Source: Onstottus_A sp036505875
GTDB taxonomy: Bacteria > Acidobacteriota > Blastocatellia > UBA7656
Assembly: GCA_036505875.1 (NCBI GenBank)
Contig: DASXSR010000151.1
Location: 1-45,461, forward strand
Length of the DNA stretch: 45,461 bases
Direction of reading: 5' to 3'
This document shows, in pieces, positions 22,082 to 30,891 of this stretch; the stretch's first letter is position 1, and each line of letters starts with the position of its first letter. Both the position numbers and the translations under genes were made by a program. Below the pieces are notes generated by a model. The model saw only the letters and a program-made list of their open reading frames with translations, was not told the origin of the DNA and ran no database searches.

Positions 22082-22096
22082 AGAATTATAATTCTC
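22081..22096. repeat. Perfect 16-nt palindrome spanning two convergent stops
   Basis: GAGAATTATAATTCTC is its own reverse complement. Its first base is the last base of the acpS stop, and its last two bases belong to the stop of the convergent sigma gene. It may be a bidirectional transcription-stop or just AT-rich chance symmetry. Confidence 0.5.
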
Positions 22097-23522
22097 AACT
22101 TGCAATTTCCAAGAACTCCCGAAGCGTGCTGCTCGAATCCTGCTCCCGCAGCTTCGCGAGCGCGCCCGCCTCTATCTGACGAACTCTCTCGCGAGTGACT
22201 GAGAGGTCATGACCGATCTCCTCGAGAGTCCAAGGGGTGGAGCCTGCCTCCAGACCATAGTGCAGCTTGAGTATCTTCGCTTCACGAGGAGTGAGTTGCG
22301 CTAATGCTCGCTGAATCGCGCTGCGCCTCGACCAGTCGACCGCGGCGTTAAACGGATTGGCGTAATCGCCGTCGTCGATGAAATTCACGGCGGTCTCCCC
22401 GTTATCGTTTGCCGGGGCGTCGAGCGTTAACGTGTGTTGCGCAAAACCAAGCGCCTCGCTCACTCGGTCCGACTCGACCTCCAACCGCTCAGCTATCTGA
22501 TCGCTGGTCGCTTCGGCGGCGGTCTCTTCGCGAATCGCTCTCGACGCTCGAGATGCCTTGTTTATCAATGTCAACTCCGAGGCGGGGAGCCTCACCACCC
22601 GACTCTGAGTATCGAGTGCCCGCGCCATCGATTGGCGGATCCACCACATCGCATAAGTGGAAAACCTGAAGCCTCGCCGCCAGTCAAACTTTTCGACCGC
22701 GCGCATCAGACCTACGTTGCCTTCTTGAATCAGGTCGAGGAAGGGCAAGCCTCGGTGTGAGTATTGGCGGGCAACAGAAATTACCAGTCTAAGGTTCGCT
22801 TCAGTCATTGCCTGTTTTGCGGCGTTCAGCTCGGCTATTGCAGCGTTCGCCTTCCGAGCGAGATCGATCACTTCGGATGGCAATACCAAGCGGCTTTCAA
22901 TGATCTGACGAACTGCGGTCTCGAGATCAAAACTTCCTTCTTGCGTAGCCGCTTGGGGTTGATGTTTCGCTCGTGGCTTGCGTGCAACCAGTTCTGCCGC
23001 CCGCGCGATTAGCGAGACCAACCGCCGCTCAGCGGCGGGCGTGAATGTGATTGATCTAATGGAACGCGAAAGGCGAGATTGCACTCGCGCATTGGAGCGA
23101 ACGGGTTTGCGCCGGCGAGAAGTTCTCTTAACCGCAACGCGGAGATCGTGATAAGCAGACTCGACGCGAGCGAGAGCAGGATCGGCAAGTTCGGAAACCG
23201 TTGGGTTAGCTGGATCGCTATCAGCGACTCCTTCGATCAATTCCGCGGGACTCTCGAGACCTGAGACAAACGACTGCCTGAGATAAACGCAATACTCGGC
23301 GACCAGCAGCGACCGCGAGAGCAACCTAATCAAGCGAAACCGTGCTCGCTCGATTCGCTTTGCCGCTGCGACCTCTCCTTCGGCAGTGAGCATTGAGGAG
23401 CGGCTTGCGTCGCGAAGGTAAAGCTTGAGAAGGTCCGTTCGATCAATGTCTGACTCTTCGATTTGCTCGTGATCGTCAAAATCGTCATAGCCGTCGAATT
23501 TTTCTTCATCGTTCATGATCAT
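22095..23522 (-). CDS. RNA polymerase sigma-70 family factor (group 2-like)
   Basis: This 475-residue sigma factor has region 1.2 (TDLLKLYLRDASRSSML, near residue 29), a long variable Arg/Ala-rich insert, region 2 with LRLVISVARQY, HRGLPFLDLIQEGNVGLMRA and FRFSTYAMWWIRQSMARALD, region 3, and region 4 (LTPREAKILKLHYGLE then TRERVRQIEAGALAKLR). It lacks the large region 1.1 of primary RpoD, so it is more likely an alternative group-2 factor than the main sigma. The start at 23522 has AGGAG 7 nt upstream. It is divergent from the radical SAM gene across an AT-rich gap. Confidence 0.92.
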   Translation of the reverse strand: MIMNDEEKFDGYDDFDDHEQIEESDIDRTDLLKLYLRDASRSSMLTAEGEVAAAKRIERARFRLIRLLSRSLLVAEYCVYLRQSFVSGLESPAELIEGVADSDPANPTVSELADPALARVESAYHDLRVAVKRTSRRRKPVRSNARVQSRLSRSIRSITFTPAAERRLVSLIARAAELVARKPRAKHQPQAATQEGSFDLETAVRQIIESRLVLPSEVIDLARKANAAIAELNAAKQAMTEANLRLVISVARQYSHRGLPFLDLIQEGNVGLMRAVEKFDWRRGFRFSTYAMWWIRQSMARALDTQSRVVRLPASELTLINKASRASRAIREETAAEATSDQIAERLEVESDRVSEALGFAQHTLTLDAPANDNGETAVNFIDDGDYANPFNAAVDWSRRSAIQRALAQLTPREAKILKLHYGLEAGSTPWTLEEIGHDLSVTRERVRQIEAGALAKLREQDSSSTLREFLEIAS

Positions 23523-23736
23523 TGTCGTTCTCCTCTACGCAACTACAAAGACCATTTACGCAACCGCTCCTGCTTCGGTTCTGATTGTAGTCGGGACGAA
23601 GAAATAAGAAAAATTAAAAATATTAAAATAGAATTCCTCGTTGGCTAATACTCCAATACTTCTTTCTTAACAAGTTTGACTGTGTTACTGTCACAAGCTC
23701 AAACATGGAAACCTGAAGCCTGAATCTCCCCTCGGA
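23523..23736. other. AT-rich divergent intergenic region
   Basis: About 210 nt between the divergent sigma gene and radical SAM gene. A strongly AT-rich block (about 23600-23640, with AAATATTAAAATAGAATTC) is the likely promoter zone, for example TATTTTAAT on the - strand. TTGACT at about 23677 on the + strand could be a -35 box, but no matching -10 is convincing. No small gene or RNA was recognised. Confidence 0.4.
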
Positions 23737-23766
23737 ATGCTTCAGTCACGAACAAGGAGGCTCAAG

Positions 23767-25323
23767 ATGCCAAAGGTCATATTGGTAAATCCTTCTATGT
23801 CAACCATGGGGTATAGCTTCATTACACCAAGGTGGCTCTTCGTGATCGCTCAGGCAACGCCCGTAGATCTGGTCGGTGATCCCATCATCGTGGATGAATC
23901 CATCGAGAGGTTTAATTCGGACATTGTCTCTGCGGGAGATATCGTTGGCATAGGGATCAGCAGCGGCAATTGTATTCCTGGGTATCGGGTGTTGAGAGAA
24001 GCAAAGTTGAGGGGCGCCAAGGTGATCGTGGGCGGGATTCACGCCACTATTTTTCCAGATGAGCCCCTCGAGATGGGAGCGGATGCAGTAGTGACCGGCA
24101 ACGGAGATGTGGTGTGGCGGAAGGCGATAAGAGATGCGCTCGATGACAGACTGCAAAAAAACTACGCGGGCGGTCGGGTTCCGGGAGATGCTTTGCTGAA
24201 AGCCAGATGGGACCTGGTTGATCCCGGCAAATACATGCTGGCCTCAATCCAAACAGTTGCCGGCTGCCCTGAGAATTGCAGTTTTTGCTCCGTCTGGGTG
24301 ACGGATGGACGCCAGCCGCGCCAACGCCTCATGGATAAGATAATAGAGGAAGCCAATGAATTATACGAGCTTGGCTTTCGCTACATACTTTTCGCTGATG
24401 ACAACTTCAATCCTGCGACTCTAGGTCGCATAGCTCGCGAACCAAGCCGCCAAAAAAGAGAAGAGTTTGAGCGAATACGAGAGGAGCGGTTGAAGCTCTT
24501 TGATGAATATGATCGCAGGGTCCCGTCAAACCTTTTTGCCTGGACCCAGATGACTTGTGAGGTCACCAGCGACCCGGAGTATCTTTCAGCCATGTATCAC
24601 AAAATGCGCATAAGGGTAGCGCTGGTTGGCGTTGAGTCGTATTCACAGGAAGGATTAGGAGATGCCAATAAACTATGGAACCCGGTTGGCCAAAAAATGG
24701 TTGAAACTATCCGAGAGATTCAGAGCAACGGAATCCTCGTCTTAAGCTCGATCATCTGTGGCCTTGAATCGGATACCGTCCAGACAATCCGAACCATGAA
24801 AAAGTTTGCGATTGAGTCAGGCACGATAATGGCGCAATTTACGGTGTATAATGCCTATCCGGGAACGAAGGACTATTACGAAATGATGGCCGACAGAATG
24901 AATCGCGGAAAGCCAGACTACGTTCCAAAGCACAGGACACAGATCCTGCACGATAGATACTGGCTCAACTATGTAAAGCCGGCAGACATAATCAAGCATC
25001 CCAATATCAGCAGGGAAGACCTCATTCGTGAGAACAAGAAATGCTGGGATAGCTTCTATTCCCTAAGAGAAGTTCGCAAGCGAGTACTTTCGGGCATCTG
25101 CAAATCCTGGGGGCTTCCCGGTCGGATTTCCTACGTCATGCTATGTCTGATTTTTAAGCGCATATATGCTGAAAACGGCATTTCAGCCGATAGCGTGAAG
25201 AGAAGGAAGATGGGCGTCGTGACCAGAATTCTAGTCAGGCTGGCCGTAAGCTTTTATAGCCACTTCTTCCGCAACCGAAAGATCGTCTTGAGGACGTCAT
25301 TAATGCCAACACAGAGTTCTTGA
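23767..25323 (+). CDS. B12-binding domain / radical SAM protein
   Basis: The protein (518 aa) has a cobalamin-binding-like Rossmann domain at about residues 1-125 (VILVNPSMSTMGYSF, then GIGISSGNCIPGYRVL and VIVGGIHATIFPDEPLEMGA) and a radical SAM domain starting with C167-x3-C171-x2-C174 (AGCPENCSFCSVW). There is no DxHxxG cobalamin motif, as in many proteins of this class. I do not recognise the substrate; relatives include methyltransferases and hopanoid-modifying enzymes. The C-terminal 100 residues are basic with hydrophobic stretches, suggesting membrane contact. ATG 23767 follows AAGGAGG; an in-frame ATG at 23737 is less likely. The kinase gene follows 9 nt after the stop. Confidence 0.85.
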   Translation: MPKVILVNPSMSTMGYSFITPRWLFVIAQATPVDLVGDPIIVDESIERFNSDIVSAGDIVGIGISSGNCIPGYRVLREAKLRGAKVIVGGIHATIFPDEPLEMGADAVVTGNGDVVWRKAIRDALDDRLQKNYAGGRVPGDALLKARWDLVDPGKYMLASIQTVAGCPENCSFCSVWVTDGRQPRQRLMDKIIEEANELYELGFRYILFADDNFNPATLGRIAREPSRQKREEFERIREERLKLFDEYDRRVPSNLFAWTQMTCEVTSDPEYLSAMYHKMRIRVALVGVESYSQEGLGDANKLWNPVGQKMVETIREIQSNGILVLSSIICGLESDTVQTIRTMKKFAIESGTIMAQFTVYNAYPGTKDYYEMMADRMNRGKPDYVPKHRTQILHDRYWLNYVKPADIIKHPNISREDLIRENKKCWDSFYSLREVRKRVLSGICKSWGLPGRISYVMLCLIFKRIYAENGISADSVKRRKMGVVTRILVRLAVSFYSHFFRNRKIVLRTSLMPTQSS

Positions 25324-25332
25324 GGTAGCTTC

Positions 25333-28300
25333 ATGGGTATGGAGTCCGAAGATACCCGCGAGACGTTGACCCTTCCAGCACCTGGCGCGGCTGATCTAAA
25401 ATCCGCTTCTCATCCCGCGACGTTTGCTAGCGGTCGCTATCAGATCAAACGACTGATTGGAGAGGGCGGCCAGAAGCGAGTCTACCTGGCACAAGATACT
25501 TACCTTGCCCGTGAGGTGGTGATCTCTGTGCTAAAGACGGGGCACCTTGATCAAAACGGCGTGATCCGCCTTCGGCGTGAGGCTCAGATGATGGGCAGGC
25601 TTGGCAACCACCCGCACATCGTAACGGTGCATGACATAGGTGAAGAAGGGGGCCGGCCCTACATCGTCAGCCAATTCATAGAGGGCGGCTCGGTTGCCGA
25701 TTTGCTGAGGGACTCGGAAAGCCACCGCCTGCCCATCAAGCAGACCATCCAAATCGGAGAACAATTGTGCCAAGCGCTCGCTTACGCCCATAGCAGAGGT
25801 GTGGTGCATCGCGACCTCAAGCCGGAAAACGTGTGGCTCACGCAGGATGGTCAGGTCATGCTGGGTGACTTTGGGTTGGCTATCGGTTTGGATCTCTCCC
25901 GGGTCAGTTTGAAAGGCATGGTCGTAGGAACCGTGCTCTATATGTCGCCTGAACAAGTACTGGGGCACCAAATATCCGCTCAGAGCGACCTGTATTCGCT
26001 TGGCGTGATGCTCTACGAGATGGTCACCGGCCGTCCTCTATTCTTAGGCGATACACTTGTCGCAATCATCTCACAGCATGTCAACACACCCCCCGTTGCG
26101 CCTTCCTGGCACAACGCGGAGACTCCCGAAGCGCTCGAAAGGCTGATCCTGCAAATGCTGGCCAAGGAGCCCGACGAGAGGCCGCAGAGCGCTGCTGCGG
26201 TGGAACTATCGCTGAAAGTGATTGCTTCCTCGTCCGTTGAAATGGCTCAGAGGCCAGTCCAGCAGGATGCGAAATCGCTGGCTCGGCTCGCGGGCGGGAT
26301 TTTCGTTGGGCGTCAACTGGAGATGGCGGATCTTCAAGCTGGCCTCAGCGGAGCTACATCGGGACGGGGAAGGCTGCTTATGCTCGCCGGTGAGCCGGGT
26401 AGCGGTAAGACACGCACTACCGAACAACTAGCAACCTATGCGCGGCTGTGCAACGCCGAGGTGCTTGTGGGTCGCTGCTACGAAGGCGAGGGCTCTCCGG
26501 CTTTCTGGCCGTGGGTTCAAATCATTCGGGCTTACATGCGCGACCGAGAGCCGGAAGCGCTGATGTCGGCAATGGGCAGGTGCGCGGCTGCCATTGGACA
26601 GGTCGTTCCGGATCTTCAGGAAGTTCTGCCGGATTTGCCGCAGCCCGCGCCTCTCGAGCCCGCCCAAGCCCGTTTTCGGCAATTCGACAGCATAACCACT
26701 TTTCTAAAGGACGCCAGTAAGGCTACGCCGCTTGTTCTAATACTCGATGATCTTCATTGGGCCGATAAGCCGTCGCTATTGCTTCTCGAATTCCTGGCTA
26801 AAGAATTCAGGGAGTCGCGCCTGCTCATAGTCGGTACATTCAGAGATATTGAGCTTGGGCGACATCATCCTCTTGCGCAGACGCTTGCTGAGTTAGCGCG
26901 AAACGGCATCGGTGAGCGCATTGTTTTGCGCGGGCTTACCGACAGGGATGTTGCCAGGTTTATCGAGATGACTGTCGGCATCCAGCCGCCGGAAAAGCTC
27001 GTTGCTGCTGTCTACAAAGAGACGGAGGGAAATCCGTTTTTCGTCAACGAGGTTGTGAGATTGCTTGCGGCTGAAGGAGGGTTGGAGCGGTTGGATGACA
27101 TGGGTTCGTTGAGCATTCGAATCCCTGAAGGCGTGCGTGAAGTGATTGGTCGCCGTCTTGACCACCTGTCAGAAGGGGCCAACCGAGTTCTCAGCATCGC
27201 CTCGGTTCTAGGCCGCGAGTTCAACCTGGAAGCGCTCGAGCCGCTGAGCGATCTGTCCCCCAACCTGTTCGATTACGTTGAGGAGGCGTTGACTGCTCGC
27301 ATCATCGTAGAAGTGCCGCGAGTGGCAGGTCAGTACAAGTTTTCACACGCGCTGATACGCGAAACCTTGTATGACGAAATGAGTACTCACCGCCGCGTTC
27401 GACTGCACCGGCAGGTCGGCGACGTACTTGAGAAACTTCATAGCAAGATGCCGGATCCTCACTTGGCCGAGTTGGCCCATCATTTCTATCAGGCTGCTTC
27501 GGGCGGCGATGTGGACAAAGCCGTACATTATGCAGTCAGAGCGGCCGAACGAGCTACCAGCTTGCTGGCTTATGAAGAGGCGGTCGGTCACTACGAACGC
27601 GCGCTGGAGTTAATGGAGGATGCATCAGATGAGCGACGCTGTGAATTGCTCCTTGCGCTGGGAGATGCTCATACGAAAGCGGGCAGCAGCGAGAAGTCCA
27701 GAGATAGCTTCTTGAGCGCAGCCAACCTGGCAAGAAAGATGGGCGCACCCGAACAACTCGCGCAGGCGACGCTCGGAATCGGAGCAGGAGCGACGACGGG
27801 GACCACCTTTGGAAAAGTTGATCAAGTACAGGTTGACCTACTTGAAGAGTCTCTTGCCGCGCTGGAAGAAGGCGATAGCGCGCTGCGTTCCAGGCTACTG
27901 GCGCAATTGGCTCTCGCGCTCTACTACCGGCGGGGAGAGAGCCGGCTTTTGCTCAGCCAACAGGCGGTCGAGATGGCGCGCCGAGTTGGGGACGCTTCGG
28001 CGCTGCTTGATGCTCTCTATAGCAGGTGCATTACCCTTGAAGGATATAACGAAGCGGAGGAGCGATTGGCCGCGGCGACCGAGATGGTGCGGATAGCAGA
28101 GGAGTCGGGGAACAAAGAGAGGGCTCTGCGAGGCCACCATCGTCGCTTCCGTGAGTTAGTGGAGCTAGGAGATGTTTCTGCGGCGAACGATGCTCGCGAA
28201 ATGTACGCTCGACTAGCGGAAGAACTGAGACAACCTCTCTATCTGTGGTTGGTTCCGTTCTCCGAGGCGGCGCACGCGCTGTTGGAGGGTCGGTTTGAAG

Positions 28301-29010
28301 AATGCGAGCGACTGGCGCAAGAGTCTTTGGCCATTGGCCAGCGGGCGCAGGGTGATAACGCACTGCTGTTTTTCAGGACGATAATGGCCATGCTCCGCAG
28401 GAATCAGGGAAGAGCCGAAGAACTGGAAGCCGACGTTAAGGGTTTTGTTGAAAAGTATACTTCAATCCGAACCTGGCGCGTGTCGCTGGCTAATATCTAC
28501 CGGGAAATGGAACGCCCGGTCGAAGCGCGAGAGCAGTTTGAGTATTTAGCCTCAAACGATTTTGCCGACTTGCAACGAGATGGGTCCTGGGTTGTCGGGA
28601 TTGCTTTACTCGGAAATGTGTGTGCTTATCTTCACGATAGCCGCCGCGCTCCAATCTTGTACGAGCTGCTACGACCCTTTGCCGGGCGCAACGTTGTGGT
28701 TGGCAGTTCGGCCGCCTATCACGGCCCGGTCTCGCATTACCTTGGCCTGCTTGCCGCCACAATGTCGCGATGGGAGGAGGCAACTGACCATTTTGAAGAT
28801 TCCCTAAATGCTATAGCGAAGATGGGAGCAAGACCAGCGGATGCTTATACCAGGTATGACTATGCCGCGATGCTGGTTGCTCAAGGGCACCGCGATGACC
28901 GAGGTAAAGCAGAAGACCTTCTGAACCAAGCCCTCGCGACGGCCGAAGAGCTAGGAATGAGGCAGTTAACCAAAGAGGCGCGAGCTCTAAGGCTCACCAT
29001 GAAAACTTGA
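25333..29010 (+). CDS. Serine/threonine kinase - AAA ATPase - TPR regulator
   Basis: This 1225-residue protein has three parts. Residues about 35-295 are a Hanks kinase: glycine loop GEGGQKRV (43-50), HRDLKPEN (159-166), DFG (179-181) and SPEQ in place of APE. The usual VAIK lysine is a Ser (S65, VVIS), although K68 is close. Residues about 320-620 form an AAA_16/MalT-like ATPase with Walker A GEPGSGKT (353-360) and Walker B LVLILDDLHWAD (near 466-478). The rest is helical TPR-like repeat. It probably couples phosphorylation to ATP-driven conformational switching. It lies 9 nt after the radical SAM gene, so joint regulation is likely. The target is unknown. Confidence 0.88.
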   Translation: MGMESEDTRETLTLPAPGAADLKSASHPATFASGRYQIKRLIGEGGQKRVYLAQDTYLAREVVISVLKTGHLDQNGVIRLRREAQMMGRLGNHPHIVTVHDIGEEGGRPYIVSQFIEGGSVADLLRDSESHRLPIKQTIQIGEQLCQALAYAHSRGVVHRDLKPENVWLTQDGQVMLGDFGLAIGLDLSRVSLKGMVVGTVLYMSPEQVLGHQISAQSDLYSLGVMLYEMVTGRPLFLGDTLVAIISQHVNTPPVAPSWHNAETPEALERLILQMLAKEPDERPQSAAAVELSLKVIASSSVEMAQRPVQQDAKSLARLAGGIFVGRQLEMADLQAGLSGATSGRGRLLMLAGEPGSGKTRTTEQLATYARLCNAEVLVGRCYEGEGSPAFWPWVQIIRAYMRDREPEALMSAMGRCAAAIGQVVPDLQEVLPDLPQPAPLEPAQARFRQFDSITTFLKDASKATPLVLILDDLHWADKPSLLLLEFLAKEFRESRLLIVGTFRDIELGRHHPLAQTLAELARNGIGERIVLRGLTDRDVARFIEMTVGIQPPEKLVAAVYKETEGNPFFVNEVVRLLAAEGGLERLDDMGSLSIRIPEGVREVIGRRLDHLSEGANRVLSIASVLGREFNLEALEPLSDLSPNLFDYVEEALTARIIVEVPRVAGQYKFSHALIRETLYDEMSTHRRVRLHRQVGDVLEKLHSKMPDPHLAELAHHFYQAASGGDVDKAVHYAVRAAERATSLLAYEEAVGHYERALELMEDASDERRCELLLALGDAHTKAGSSEKSRDSFLSAANLARKMGAPEQLAQATLGIGAGATTGTTFGKVDQVQVDLLEESLAALEEGDSALRSRLLAQLALALYYRRGESRLLLSQQAVEMARRVGDASALLDALYSRCITLEGYNEAEERLAAATEMVRIAEESGNKERALRGHHRRFRELVELGDVSAANDAREMYARLAEELRQPLYLWLVPFSEAAHALLEGRFEECERLAQESLAIGQRAQGDNALLFFRTIMAMLRRNQGRAEELEADVKGFVEKYTSIRTWRVSLANIYREMERPVEAREQFEYLASNDFADLQRDGSWVVGIALLGNVCAYLHDSRRAPILYELLRPFAGRNVVVGSSAAYHGPVSHYLGLLAATMSRWEEATDHFEDSLNAIAKMGARPADAYTRYDYAAMLVAQGHRDDRGKAEDLLNQALATAEELGMRQLTKEARALRLTMKT

Positions 29011-29091
29011 AGGCGTCAAGCAGACGACCCGTTTATTTACCTTTAGAGCGGCTCAGTTGGTGATTATCTGTTCGGCGCTCCGAGTGTGGAC

Positions 29092-30393
29092 TCATCTCAT
29101 CCATTCGGCCACCGAGGAGCCTTCACGAACGATCGTTTCGGTGCGTTCGGGTCCCGTGGAGATTAACCCAACGGGCGCGCCGCATAGTTCCGCTATGCGA
29201 CCGACGTAGTCCTTAGCAGCCGAAGGCAGCTCGTCGAAATTTGTTGTGCCGCTCGTTGTGACTTTCCAACCAGGCAAGGTTTCATAAACGGGCTCACATT
29301 CCGCCAACACGTTCGCGCCGTAAGGAACGTCTTTCAGCAATTCGCCCCGTCGACGATATGCGGTCGATATTTTGATCTCTTTAAATTCGTCCAGGACGTC
29401 AAGCTTGGTCAGAGCGAGCGCGTCAAATCCGTTTAGCATCACCGCATAACGCACCACGGCTGCGTCAAACCAACCGGTCCGTCGCGGTCTGCCGGTCACG
29501 GCGCCGTATTCGTTACCGCGCTTCTGCAAATAGGCGCCGTGTTCGTCGAGCAGCTCGGTAGGAAAGGGACCTCCTCCCACGCGAGTCGTGTAAGCCTTGG
29601 CGATCCCAAGCACACCGGTTATCTTACGGGGCGCCAGCCCCAGCCCGGTCGCAGCACCGCCCGCAGTCGCATTTGATGAAGTCACAAACGGATAAGTGCC
29701 GTGATCGATGTCTAGCATCGTTCCTTGCGCTCCCTCGATCAAAACGGATTTGCCTTCACCTGTCGCGACGCTGATCATCTTTGCGGTGTCGCGGACGAAA
29801 GGCCTCAATTGAAGCGCCTCGGCAAGAAACTCGTCAAGCGTGGAGTCTGGATTGATTGGTTCAGAATTGATCGACGTGAGTTCGACGTTCTTTTCCGTAA
29901 TGTTCGCTCGGAGCTTTTCGCGCAGCAAGTCCGGGTGAAAAAGATCACCGGCGCGAACACCAGTTCGCGCAGCCTTATCCTCATAAGCCGGTCCGATCCC
30001 CCGCATCGTTGTACCCACACTGTTTACGCCCAGGCGATTCTCGCGCGCGCGATCGAGCGCGGCGTGATAGGGAAGTATCAAGTGAGCGCGACTTGAAATG
30101 AACAACCGGCCGTCGCAGTCGACGCTCATCTCGCGGAGCTCTTGAAGCTCCTGGTTGAACGCGCGCGGATCGATGACCACTCCGTTACCGATCACGCAGC
30201 AGCATTTTTCGTGGAGTATTCCGGACGGAATGAGGCGAAGTATGAACTTCCGATCGCCGATGCGGACCGTGTGACCGGCGTTGTGGCCGCCCTGGTAGCG
30301 CGCGACGATGTCGAAGTGAGGGGCCAGTATATCGACGACCTTGCCCTTACCTTCGTCGCCCCATTGCGCGCCCACTACAACGATGTTTTTCAT
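29092..30393 (-). CDS. purA: Adenylosuccinate synthetase
   Basis: PurA (433 aa) makes adenylosuccinate from IMP, Asp and GTP. The N-terminal GTP loop VVGAQWGDEGKGKVVD, GGHNAGHTVRIGDRKF, FVTSSNATAGGAATG and the base-recognition segment ALTKLDVLDEF are intact. The start at ATG 30393 gives the standard N-terminus. The longer frame from 30555 would add 54 Pro/Ala-rich residues that read through the intergenic repeat. Confidence 0.95.
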   Translation of the reverse strand: MKNIVVVGAQWGDEGKGKVVDILAPHFDIVARYQGGHNAGHTVRIGDRKFILRLIPSGILHEKCCCVIGNGVVIDPRAFNQELQELREMSVDCDGRLFISSRAHLILPYHAALDRARENRLGVNSVGTTMRGIGPAYEDKAARTGVRAGDLFHPDLLREKLRANITEKNVELTSINSEPINPDSTLDEFLAEALQLRPFVRDTAKMISVATGEGKSVLIEGAQGTMLDIDHGTYPFVTSSNATAGGAATGLGLAPRKITGVLGIAKAYTTRVGGGPFPTELLDEHGAYLQKRGNEYGAVTGRPRRTGWFDAAVVRYAVMLNGFDALALTKLDVLDEFKEIKISTAYRRRGELLKDVPYGANVLAECEPVYETLPGWKVTTSGTTNFDELPSAAKDYVGRIAELCGAPVGLISTGPERTETIVREGSSVAEWMR

Positions 30394-30410
30394 TTTTGCG
30401 TCCGCCTTGA

Positions 30411-30513
30411 GACTGGCTCCTGGAGCCAGTTTTGCGCTGCAGAGGCCGGGCGGTAAACAAACGGCAGCACACAGTGCTATAGCGCCTGGCGCTCCCGTTG
30501 TTTTCAGCCCGGC
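30411..30513. repeat. Tandem palindromes between trxA and purA
   Basis: First, a small hairpin with core GGCTCCTGGAGCC (30414-30426), shared with 150-174. Second, a larger imperfect palindrome (30445-30513) centred on GCTATAGC; its outer ends are GCCGGGC and GCCCGGC, and the arms match at roughly three quarters of positions. They resemble interspersed palindromic repeats. Nothing else is seen in this 133-nt gap. Confidence 0.5.
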
Positions 30514-30526
30514 TGGCGGGCGCGCT

Positions 30527-30868
30527 TCAGGAGGCGTTCCCGAAGGCGCGCTCAATCAACCGCGAGATGTTGTCTTTTGACGTGCCGCCGACAAGTCGCC
30601 CGACCTCGGCGCCTTCCTTGAACAGGATCAAAGTCGGAATCCCTCGTACGCCGTATTGCATTCCAGTTTGGTTGTTATCGTCAACGTTAAGCTTTACAAC
30701 CCTCGCTTTGCCTTCGTACTCCGCAGCGAGCTTCTCGACAGTGGGTGCGAGGGCCTTGCACGGGTGACACCATTCAGCCCAAAAGTCGACCAGCACCGGC
30801 TGGCTTGATTTGAGGACCTCTTGTTCGAAGTTTTGATCGGTTACGTCAGTTACTAAATCGCTCATCAT
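30527..30868 (-). CDS. trxA: Thioredoxin with WCHPC active site
   Basis: Thioredoxin (113 aa) reduces protein disulfides in the cytoplasm. The fold signature VLVDFWAEWCHPCKALAPTV contains C34 and C37, and GIPTLILFKEG holds the cis-proline. The active site is W-C-H-P-C; His in place of the usual Gly is more often found in DsbA-type oxidants and raises the redox potential. ATG 30868 has GGAGG 5 nt upstream; ATG 30865 is also possible. Confidence 0.94.
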   Translation of the reverse strand: MMSDLVTDVTDQNFEQEVLKSSQPVLVDFWAEWCHPCKALAPTVEKLAAEYEGKARVVKLNVDDNNQTGMQYGVRGIPTLILFKEGAEVGRLVGGTSKDNISRLIERAFGNAS

Positions 30869-30891
30869 TGCCTCCTCCAGATAATGCCAGG

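Noticed and set aside
30394..30555. 54-residue N-terminal extension of PurA
   Set aside because: It reads through intergenic palindromes and is Pro/Ala-rich; the PurA N-terminus starts exactly at ATG 30393.
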